The notes below the pieces were generated by a model. That model saw nothing but the letters and a program-made list of their open reading frames with translations, was not told the origin of the DNA and searched no databases. Below, piece after piece: positions 1-5,187 of a DNA stretch of 5,187 nucleotides. Position 1 is the stretch's first letter. The number at the start of each line of letters is the position of its first letter. The position numbers and the translations under genes are program-made. Origin of the DNA: Betaproteobacteria bacterium (GTDB lineage Bacteria; Pseudomonadota; Gammaproteobacteria; Burkholderiales; SG8-39); contig DAHVFK010000270.1 in NCBI GenBank assembly GCA_027317055.1, positions 1-5,187 of the forward strand, read 5' to 3'.

Positions 1-912
1 CGCCGTTCGACCGATAAACGCGATCGGGTCCTGGGCAATATATCGAATCGCCAGCCTGCCGAGGTGTTTATCCCGGTCAGCTTCATTCGCTATGGCCAGT
101 GCCGGAAGCTCCATGTAGCCACCCGTGGAATGTGGATTGTTCCCCATCCAGAGATTGCTTCCACCATTCGTGGATACCGGAACGAAGCGATGAAACACAT
201 GCCAATTCCGAATCGTCCACGGCAGTACCGCGACGCACATCGCTACCACGGCAACGCTGCATGCAAGCAGCGCCCGGACACGGCTACGCCTGTCGCGAGC
301 ACCCGACCAATACAATAGTGGCGCCATGACAAGAGCAATGGGGCGCACGTAGCTTGCGGCCGCTAACGCCACCCCGGCGGCCAGCGCGAGCCCAAACCAC
401 TTGCGCTCCTCCAAATTCGCAAGCCAGAAAGCGAGCAGCACGAAGAACACGAAGTACAGTTCGCTTGCCAGTATCGTCGTGTACTGGATCAGCAGGGGCC
501 AGCAAGCCAAGATCCATCCGGTCGCGAGGCCAATCGTTGACCCGAACCACCGGATCGCGAGGGACATTCCCATAGCGACGATACCAACGCCGACGAGCAC
601 CTGGAGCAGCACGATCGGCAAGTATCGATGCCCAAACAGCCAGTAGCTGATTGCGTAGATGGCAGAGGTTCCAGGGGGCCAGTAGGCGGATGGCTGATCC
701 GGTTCCCACCCGTAACCGTAACCATGAGCGATGTTTTGCGCGAACACGTCATAGGCGTGACTGTCTGACAGCGGGATTACGGGAATCAACACGCCCCAGC
801 ACAACCGCAGCACGAGCGCGACCAGCAGCACGCGCGCAACGCGTGCGCCCGACAGAATCGGTTGCGATACTGGTGAGTTCGTCCATGTATTTTCGGACAT
901 CTCTATGTCCAT
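1..912 (-). CDS. Glycosyltransferase family 39 (ArnT/PMT-like, GT-C) membrane protein, 3' end outside window
   Basis: Seen: 304 codons open without a stop, continuing past the left edge. Residue 26-46 is a first membrane helix. The following outer loop carries SD50 and a Tyr-rich stretch ending YWPPGTSAIYA, the usual acidic loop motif of GT-C enzymes. Several more hydrophobic helices follow (about 98-120, 127-143, 148-165, 174-186, 192-202, 213-231), with ASE151, SYVRP191 and PWTIRN236. Then comes the STNGGSNLWMGNNP loop, typical of family 39 proteins. Known: these inner-membrane enzymes move a sugar from a polyprenyl-phosphate carrier to a lipid, protein or glycan acceptor on the periplasmic side. 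Start: ATG at 912 lies 3 bases past the stop of the HAD-UbiA gene, implying translational coupling; an in-frame ATG at 900 is the alternative. Neither has a strong ribosome site. The family call is firm; donor and acceptor cannot be read from sequence. Confidence 0.88.
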   Translation of the reverse strand, partial: MDIEMSENTWTNSPVSQPILSGARVARVLLVALVLRLCWGVLIPVIPLSDSHAYDVFAQNIAHGYGYGWEPDQPSAYWPPGTSAIYAISYWLFGHRYLPIVLLQVLVGVGIVAMGMSLAIRWFGSTIGLATGWILACWPLLIQYTTILASELYFVFFVLLAFWLANLEERKWFGLALAAGVALAAASYVRPIALVMAPLLYWSGARDRRSRVRALLACSVAVVAMCVAVLPWTIRNWHVFHRFVPVSTNGGSNLWMGNNPHSTGGYMELPALAIANEADRDKHLGRLAIRYIAQDPIAFIGRTA

Positions 913-915
913 TGC

Positions 916-2355
916 CTAGAAACTCGCCGCCAAGGCGAAAAGACACGCACCGAGAAGAACGACGACGATGCTTTGCCAGTCCCGGATCGCAAATACCACC
1001 GGGTCGTCATCGATCTCGCCGCGGTGCGCTTTCATCCACAGTCGAGCGATCCAGTAGAGAAGCAAAGGTGGAACGAGCCAAAGCCACTGGGGCACAGGAT
1101 AAAGACCTCTGCTGTCCGGATTATTGATGTAGAGGGCCATAACCAGCACGGCAGCCATTCCACTGCTGGTTCCGGCAGACATCAACACGGGCAAGTCAGT
1201 GACTGCATAGCCACGTCCCGCCGCCGCCGTCTTGTTGCTCGCGAGCGTCACCAGCAATTCCGAGTACCGCTTCACCATCGCGAGGCTGAGAAATATGAAC
1301 ATCGAGAATGCGAGCAACCAGAACGACGGCACGACGCCGGTTGCTGCGCCGCCTCCAATTATGCGAAGTGTGTACAAGCCGGCCAGTATCAGTACGTCGA
1401 CGATGACCTGGCGCTTGAGGACAAGAGAGTAGGCGGTAGTGATCAATATGTACGCAACCAGGACGACGACGAACTCGAGCGGGAGATGCAGCGCGATTGC
1501 TATGCCCGCAGCGAGTAGCGTCGGGGCAATCAAGGCGCCGTGCCAGATTGGAATCAGCGCGGATGCGAACGGACGAAGTCGCTTTCGAATATGGCGTCTG
1601 TCGGATTCGAGATCCAGCAAGTCGTTCATCACGTAGACCGCCGAGGCGCAGAGCCCGAACGCCACAAATGCCAAGCCTGCTCTGAAAAGGTCCGTGTTCC
1701 AACCAACACGGTGCGCCGCAACAATCGGAACGAACACGAGGAGGTTCTTTAGCCACTGGTGAAGTCGGAGACCGCGCAGATACACCCCGAGGCGCCGTGC
1801 GGGGCTCGGGATGACGCGTCCCACAGTGGCGACCCGGCGTGCCGCCTCGACCAATCCTGCGCTGGAGGAGACCACGGTCGCGTTGCGGGCCACCGACCAA
1901 ACACGCAAGTCGCGCTTTTCATCACCCACATAGTCGAAGCCACGCATGCCGAACCGAGCAGCCAACGATTCTGCTTTCTTTTCACCGGTCAGATTGACGC
2001 CGGCCTCGGTCGCCAGAACCTCGTCGAACAACCCCAGATGAGCCGCGACTCCGTCCGCAAGCAGGCGATGGGAAGCCGTCGCGAGTACGACCCTGCGGCC
2101 GCTCTTGCGAGCTTGCCGCGCAAGCTCCACTACCTCGCCGTTGAAGGGAATTGTGGTCCAGTCCAGTTCCACTTCCTGCGCGATCTTCTGCTTCACGTAC
2201 GCTTTCCCGCGCATCAGCCAGAACGGGATGCGGAGCAGCTTTTGCGGGGATCGTTTCATTAGAACGAGCAGCGCCTCGTGCAGAAGATCCGTGCGGACGA
2301 GCGTCCCGTCGCAGTCGATGCAAAGGGGAACGTCAGGATCGCTGCATGTTGGCAT
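916..2355 (-). CDS. HAD phosphatase-UbiA prenyltransferase fusion (polyprenyl-phosphate phosphoribosyltransferase type)
   Basis: Seen (479 aa, numbering from ATG 2355): an N-terminal HAD domain, about 1-185, with motif I DCDGTL (D14, D16), motif II LATAS (T93), a lysine pair at K126-K127 and motif IV GDEKRD (D145, D149). All catalytic positions are present. RLHQWLKN near 197-204 opens a UbiA domain of about nine membrane helices. It has NDLLDLESD (N244, D245, D248, D252), DRRHIRKRLRPFAS, then YSLVLK (Y309, K314), D320 and LRIIGGGA. Known: this subtype of UbiA includes Rv3806c, which attaches phosphoribose to decaprenyl phosphate. Inferred: the HAD part may remove the 5' phosphate from that product. 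Start: an in-frame TTG at 2361 exists, but AGGGA at 2363-2367 is 7 bases from ATG 2355 and only 1 base from the TTG. It is the first gene of a pair with the glycosyltransferase. Function on the true substrate is unproven. Confidence 0.9.
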   Translation of the reverse strand: MPTCSDPDVPLCIDCDGTLVRTDLLHEALLVLMKRSPQKLLRIPFWLMRGKAYVKQKIAQEVELDWTTIPFNGEVVELARQARKSGRRVVLATASHRLLADGVAAHLGLFDEVLATEAGVNLTGEKKAESLAARFGMRGFDYVGDEKRDLRVWSVARNATVVSSSAGLVEAARRVATVGRVIPSPARRLGVYLRGLRLHQWLKNLLVFVPIVAAHRVGWNTDLFRAGLAFVAFGLCASAVYVMNDLLDLESDRRHIRKRLRPFASALIPIWHGALIAPTLLAAGIAIALHLPLEFVVVLVAYILITTAYSLVLKRQVIVDVLILAGLYTLRIIGGGAATGVVPSFWLLAFSMFIFLSLAMVKRYSELLVTLASNKTAAAGRGYAVTDLPVLMSAGTSSGMAAVLVMALYINNPDSRGLYPVPQWLWLVPPLLLYWIARLWMKAHRGEIDDDPVVFAIRDWQSIVVVLLGACLFALAASF

Positions 2356-2362
2356 GGTCAAT

Positions 2363-2367
2363 TCCCT
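2363..2367 (-). promoter_or_regulatory. Ribosome binding site deciding the HAD-UbiA start
   Basis: AGGGA on the minus strand, 7 bases before ATG 2355. It is too close to serve the in-frame TTG at 2361, so it favours the ATG. Confidence 0.6.
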
Positions 2368-2486
2368 GGCTGTGTCGGACCTGCTGTCAGTGCTGATTCA
2401 GCAATGAAGGGGGAGTCGCCGATCGGGTCCAATTGCCACATTGCCTGTACCGTGTTCTGCTGATCAACTATCCAATTCCTTCAGAC

Positions 2487-2515
2487 TCTATACGATTCGA
2501 TCGAACGCACGTGAA
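2487..2515 (-). promoter_or_regulatory. Possible sigma-70 promoter for the HAD-UbiA / glycosyltransferase pair
   Basis: On the minus strand, TTCACG (2510-2515) is followed after 17 bases by TATAGA (2487-2492). Each box matches four of six consensus bases. The spacer contains a perfect 10-base palindrome, TTCGATCGAA (2496-2505), which could be an operator or chance. The 2356-2643 gap holds no convincing gene; the element would give an untranslated leader of about 125 bases. Weak evidence from inspection only. Confidence 0.3.
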
Positions 2516-2643
2516 AAGTTGTGTGCGACAAGCGTGCAGGTGACACATTCTTTTTGCAGTGCGATGAGGGACGGACTGATCGTCGCTCAGGAAGAGTTGC
2601 CGAACGCGAGGCCGCAGCGGCACTGCGCAGCGCGTAGCCTGTA

Positions 2644-4011
2644 CTACTTCCGCTTTGCGAGAGCCTGGGTTCTAATCTTCGAAAGTGAAGTGGCCGTGGT
2701 GATCGCCTCGGGGTCGATGCGCAATTCGATGATCGCCGGTTTCCCGGTCGCGCGGGCCCGTTCGAACGCGGGGGCGAAATCAGCGGTCGATTCGACCGCT
2801 TCGCCGTGGCCGCCGAACGCTCGCGCGTAGGCGGCGAAGTCCGGGTTGGTCAGGGTGGTGGCGAGCACCCGCTCCGGGTACTCCCGCTCCTGGTGCATCC
2901 GGATGGTGCCGTACATGCCGTTGTTCACCACCAGCGCGATGACCGCGCAGCCGTACTGGACCGCCGTGGCGAATTCCTGGCCGTTCATGAGGAAGTCGCC
3001 GTCTCCGCACACGGCCACCACGGTGCGCTGCGGCGCGACGAGTTTCGCCGCGACCGCGGCGGGAAATCCGTAGCCCATCGAGCCGTTCATCGGCCCGAGG
3101 TGCGTGCGGTAACCCTTGTAGCAGAAGTAGCGGTGCACCCAGCCCGCGAAATTGCCGGCGCCGCTGGACAGAATCGCGTCCTCGGGCAGCGTGGCGCCGA
3201 GCCACTTGACGATCTCGGCGAGCTGCAGCCTGCCGGGGATGGGCAGGGGTTGCGTCCACGCTTCGTACTCGGACCGGGCGGCACGCGTGCGTTCGCGCCA
3301 CCGCGCAGCGTCGAGCTTCACGCCGGCGAGCGCCTCGATGAACTGATCGGCCCCCGAGTTGATCGGCAGCGTCGCGTGATATACGCGCCCGAGCTCCTCG
3401 GCGCCGGGGTGGACGTGGATCAGCGTCTGCCTGGGTGTCGGCGCGTCGAGCAGCGAGTAGCCGCTGGTGCTCGCTTCGCCCAGGCGCGCGCCCAGCGCCA
3501 GCAGCACGTCGGCGTCCTTGATGCGCTGCGCGAGCCGCGGGTTGATCGCGAGGCCGACGTCGCCGGCGTAGCTCGGGCTGCGGTTGTCGAACAGATCCTG
3601 GCAGCGAAACTCTGTTCCGACGGGAAGGCCGTTCGCCTCGATCCATTGACGCAGCGTGTCGCGGGCGCCCCACGACCAACCGCCGCCGCCGAGCAGCACG
3701 AAAGGGCGTGATGCGCCGGCGAGCAGACGTTCGAGCTCGCGCATGTCGCTTGGCGCGGGCGCAGGCCGCACGACTTTGTAACGCGGCGCGTCCGGGACGG
3801 TAGCTTCCGAAAACAGCATGTCCTCGGGCAGCGCGAGCAGGACCGGCCCGGGCCGCCCCGCCATCGCGGTATGGAAGGCGTGGCTCACGTACTCCGGGAT
3901 ACGCTCGGCGCGGTCGATCTGCCCCACCCACTTCGTCATCTGGCCGTACATGCGCCGGTAGTCGATCTCCTGGAACGCCTCGCGCTCGGCGAAGTCGCCG
4001 CCGACCTGGCA
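2644..4011 (-). pseudogene. Thiamine diphosphate-binding (acetolactate synthase-like) enzyme, 5'-truncated copy
   Basis: Seen: the frame is open from 4020 to the stop at 2644-2646. An ATG at 3951 would give 435 aa. Family sequence clearly starts before it: QVGGDFAEREAFQEIDYRR is read from 4008 down to 3952. Numbered from that ATG, a central domain (about 60-210) includes LLGGGGWSWG. The C-terminal TPP domain has SSGAGNFAGW (262-271), PMNGSMGYGFPA, and GDGDF (316-320) with NN at 343-344, the GDG-X24-NN cofactor motif. Known: family members are about 550 aa, and the missing PYR domain supplies the glutamate that activates TPP, so this polypeptide should not form a normal active site. ATG 3951 has no well-spaced ribosome site (GGAG is 15 bases away). 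It is followed downstream by the HAD-UbiA gene and preceded by a structured spacer. A paralogue ends at 4986. The remaining frame is undamaged, so loss of the 5' end appears recent, or the fragment is still expressed. True substrate unknown. Confidence 0.85.
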
Positions 4012-4019
4012 CTCTGGGT

Positions 4020-4078
4020 CTTAGGCCAAGCCACGACGTACCGACGCGCACTCGCGCATGCTTGTCGCGGCGCCTAAG
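4020..4078. repeat. Imperfect inverted repeat at the truncation point
   Basis: CTTAGGC (4020-4026) pairs with GCCTAAG (4072-4078). After a 3-base bulge (4027-4029), GCCACGAC (4030-4037) pairs with GTCGCGGC (4064-4071) with one mismatch. The central 26 bases contain GCGC-ACTC-GCGC, which could form an inner hairpin. It begins about 9 bases beyond the last residue of the truncated TPP gene that looks homologous. It could be a remnant of a mobile element end, a REP-like element or a structured leader; no family recognised. Confidence 0.6.
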
Positions 4079-4096
4079 TGTCGTGCGCGCACGACA
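4079..4096. repeat. Perfect 18-base palindrome, TGTCG-N8-CGACA type
   Basis: TGTCGTGCGCGCACGACA reads the same on both strands, and the symmetry ends exactly there (4078 G and 4097 T do not pair). It abuts the 4020-4078 repeat. It shares its outer five bases on each side and its total length with the element at 4481-4498. It could be an operator for a dimeric regulator or a cruciform-forming repeat. Confidence 0.65.
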
Positions 4097-4179
4097 TGCC
4101 CTGTTGTTAGCCCGGCAAGTGGAAGGCAGAGCAAAAGCTAAACTGTGGTAGCGGATGCTCCAATGCATCGACCACGACC

Positions 4180-4205
4180 CTGCTCTTAACTTCGCGTTAA
4201 AGCAG
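4180..4205 (-). terminator. Hairpin at the end of the small membrane peptide gene, weak terminator candidate
   Basis: CTGCT + TTAAC on one side (4180-4190, one bulged C at 4185) pairs with GTTAA + AGCAG (4196-4205) around a five-base loop. On the minus strand it overlaps the TAA stop at 4197-4199. No T run follows, so intrinsic termination is doubtful; it may only protect the 3' end. Confidence 0.25.
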
Positions 4206-4343
4206 AGCGCGCCTGCTACGGTCGTAGTTGAATACCCTCGTGTTATCGCGTTCGTCGCTCTTCGCCATGAATGCGAGCGACATCACGACCACGCCAAGCG
4301 TACATCCGACTATCAGACATCCGATCACCAACAATATGTTCAT
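4197..4343 (-). CDS. Small single-pass membrane protein, hypothetical (48 aa)
   Basis: Not recognised as a named family. Seen: starting at ATG 4343, residues 2-26 form one strongly hydrophobic helix (NILLVIGCLIVGCTLGVVVM and on), including two cysteines and glycine spacing. A charged tail follows with KSDERD, two arginine pairs and an LL end. Start choice: GGAG at 4350-4353 sits 6 bases before this ATG, whereas the longer frame from a TTG at 4406 lacks such a site. The gene sits alone in an AT-rich spacer between two TPP gene copies, downstream of an AT-rich patch that could hold its promoter. It could be a regulatory micropeptide, a toxin-like peptide or a phage/genomic island leftover. Coding status is supported by the membrane pattern and ribosome site but not by homology. 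Confidence 0.5.
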   Translation of the reverse strand: MNILLVIGCLIVGCTLGVVVMSLAFMAKSDERDNTRVFNYDRSRRALL

Positions 4344-4349
4344 TTCGAA

Positions 4350-4353
4350 CTCC
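4350..4353 (-). promoter_or_regulatory. Ribosome binding site of the 48-aa membrane peptide
   Basis: GGAG on the minus strand, 6 bases before ATG 4343. It decides the start against the upstream TTG at 4406. Confidence 0.45.
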
Positions 4354-4390
4354 AAGCTGATTGCCGTTATCAGACGCAGCGCGCCTCCTG

Positions 4391-4480
4391 CTGAAGTAAC
4401 AAGCAAAATTTGGGCCTCTAATTTAAATGCTTAGCAAGCAGTAAGTTAGAACTAAAAGACAAGCGTAGGCATAGCAATTC
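4391..4480. other. AT-rich patch upstream of the small membrane peptide
   Basis: The 180 bases 4321-4500 contain 80 G or C (44%), against about 70% in the TPP gene. The patch includes ATTTAAAT (4421-4428) and TGCTT-AGC-AAGCA (4429-4441 region). On the minus strand, TAAATT within it could be a -10 box, but I see no convincing -35 partner. It is a likely place for a promoter of the 48-aa gene or a sign of foreign origin. Confidence 0.35.
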
Positions 4481-4498
4481 TGTCGCCGTTTGGCGACA
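4481..4498. repeat. Second TGTCG-N8-CGACA inverted repeat
   Basis: TGTCGCC (4481-4487) and GGCGACA (4492-4498) are exact inverted repeats around GTTT. The length (18) and the outer TGTCG/CGACA match the palindrome at 4079-4096; the inner eight bases differ. The two lie on either side of the 48-aa gene, 402 bases apart start to start. On the minus strand this one lies about 138 bases before ATG 4343. No T run follows on either strand, so it is not an obvious terminator. Confidence 0.55.
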
Positions 4499-4647
4499 AT
4501 CCTGCGGGCTAGGCCCAGTTTCCACGCGATGGCTCACATCACATGCCCGCCGAGCCGACGGAGGCACCGATGGCGCGAAATGCAGATGCACGTGGGCCTG
4601 ATGGCCTTGACTTGGGACTCGCCGAATTCAAGCGCAATTCGAGAGTG

Positions 4648-4985
4648 CTAGCGGGCGGGCTTGGGTAGCACCATGCGCTGGACCCTGGTGAGCCGCGCCA
4701 ACTCGCGACGACGATTGGCGCGGGTCGGTCCAGCCATCCGCCAAGTCTCGCGGCCGGCCCTCTCCGCGATGACGCGCAAATTCGCTTCGCCGATCCCTGA
4801 CAAAGCTTTGTTGGACAGCCCACGTGCCTGCTGTCGCAATCCGGGCATGTACCGCGGCCGCCTCCTCGAACGCATCGTCGGCCAGTTGCGCGCCGCGAGA
4901 ACGCATTGCCCAATATGCGCCGGACGACGGCGATGCCTGATATCGGTCGGCGTCGGCGGTGGATCTCGTCAGCGCGTCGATCGCG
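4648..4985 (-). other. Unrecognised GC-rich stretch with open frames, possible decayed gene (phasin-like?)
   Basis: This stretch follows the stop of the right-hand TPP copy. Two minus-strand frames look partly protein-like. One reads AYWAMRSRGAQLADDAFEEA and on near 4845-4920. A second reads LSNKALSGIGEANLRVIAER then TWRMAGP and RRRELARL, ending at the TAG at 4648-4650. Neither has a clear start with a ribosome site, and neither is convincing along its whole length. A faint likeness to polyhydroxyalkanoate granule phasins (an R-rich start, GP, then RRE) is remembered, not tested, and different parts of the likeness fall in different frames. This would fit a frameshifted remnant or simply chance in GC-rich DNA. 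4499-4647 holds only small inverted repeats (GGGC-TAG-GCCC near 4506; CGAATT-N7-AATTCG near 4622). Confidence 0.2.
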
Positions 4986-5187
4986 TTACTGGCGTTGAGC
5001 GAGAGCCTGGGCGCGGATCGTGGACAGCGTAGTAGCGGTCGTAATCGCCTCCGGATCGATGCGCAACTCGATGATCGCCGGTTTGTCAGTTGCGCGCGCG
5101 CGCGCGAAGGCGGGCGCGAATTCGTCGGTTGTTTCGACCACTTCCCCATGCCCGCCGAATGCGCGCGCGTAGGCGGCGAAATCCGGG
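4986..5187 (-). CDS. Thiamine diphosphate-binding (acetolactate synthase-like) enzyme, C-terminal end of paralogous copy
   Basis: Seen: the minus strand is open from the right edge to TAA at 4986-4988, 66 complete residues. It begins PDFAAYARAFGGHGE and passes through KPAIIELRIDPEAITTAT to end IRAQALAQRQ. It aligns without gaps to the end of the truncated copy at 2644 with 11 differences in 66. In 48 aligned codons I count about 26 base changes, mostly synonymous. Known: this is the end of the C-terminal TPP domain in the IlvB-like enzyme superfamily; the cofactor motif itself would lie outside the window. Whether this copy is full length cannot be seen. It includes a 15-base CG alternation (5092-5106) that codes for Ala-Arg repeats. 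It is probably the functional member of the pair. Confidence 0.88.
   Translation of the reverse strand, partial: PDFAAYARAFGGHGEVVETTDEFAPAFARARATDKPAIIELRIDPEAITTATTLSTIRAQALAQRQ

Noticed and set aside
1196..1900. 234-codon minus-strand frame inside the HAD-UbiA gene
   Set aside because: It overlaps the UbiA domain in another frame and lacks membrane pattern or motifs.
2522..2556. Plus-strand hairpin before CTTTTTG as a terminator
   Set aside because: Only a four-base stem with a long loop can be drawn, and no plus-strand gene ends there.
2806..3711. 301-codon open frame on the plus strand opposite the TPP gene
   Set aside because: It mirrors the codon bias of the minus-strand gene and shows no domain pattern or ribosome site.
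4020..4078. Integron attC site, because of the CTTAGGC/GCCTAAG ends and the bulged stem
   Set aside because: attC ends run as CTAAC...GTTAG; here the orientation is reversed and the AAC/GTT cores are missing. No integrase is present.
2780..4168. 462-codon open frame on the minus strand across the TPP gene and the break
   Set aside because: It is an arginine-rich frame out of phase with the recognisable TPP enzyme; such shadow frames are expected in GC-rich genes.
4384..4389. Perfect AGGAGG on the minus strand
   Set aside because: No ATG, GTG or TTG lies at a usable distance downstream in a meaningful frame, so it is likely chance.
4643..4651. GAGTGCTAG resembling half of a CIRCE heat-shock operator
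   Set aside because: The matching TTAGCACTC half nine bases upstream is absent.
5092..5106. Alternating CG run as a Z-DNA or slippage signal
   Set aside because: It is explained by Ala-Arg codons in the TPP enzyme, and the left copy encodes nearly the same residues without the run.

Overview
The window looks like chromosomal DNA from a GC-rich Gram-negative bacterium. A betaproteobacterium of the Burkholderiales type is my best guess, resting on remembered resemblance of the thiamine-diphosphate enzyme and on codon usage; no rRNA or tRNA marker is present. All genes I can support lie on the minus strand, so transcription runs from high to low coordinates.

Right edge (4986-5187): the last 66 codons of a thiamine diphosphate (TPP) enzyme of the acetolactate-synthase-like family, with its 5' part outside the window. 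Middle left (2644 to about 4011): a second copy of the same gene, about 83% identical in protein over the shared 66 residues. It has lost its first ~110-120 codons, the PYR domain. Homology stops abruptly near 4009-4011 and the frame meets a stop at 4021-4023. The two copies are thus tandem paralogues, with the downstream one beheaded.

Spacer between the copies (4012-4985): about 970 bases with no large gene. It begins, right at the break, with a 59-base imperfect inverted repeat (4020-4078) abutted by a perfect 18-base palindrome (4079-4096). It then holds a likely 48-residue membrane peptide gene (4197-4343) and an AT-rich patch (44% GC over 4321-4500, counted by hand). A second 18-base element with the same TGTCG-N8-CGACA ends lies at 4481-4498. 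A GC-rich stretch (about 4648-4985) carries open but unrecognised reading frames, possibly a decayed gene.

Left part (1-2355): after a 288-base gap with a plausible promoter come two tightly coupled genes separated by 3 bases. The first is a fusion of an N-terminal HAD phosphatase-like domain to a UbiA membrane prenyltransferase of the decaprenyl-phosphate phosphoribosyltransferase type. The second is a GT-C (family 39, ArnT/PMT-like) membrane glycosyltransferase that runs off the left edge. A reasonable reading is that the fusion makes a polyprenyl-phosphate-linked pentose and the glycosyltransferase transfers a sugar from a lipid carrier onto a cell-envelope acceptor; this is inference. Base composition differs between blocks (TPP genes about 70% GC, HAD-UbiA about 57%, spacer 44%), suggesting a patchwork region.
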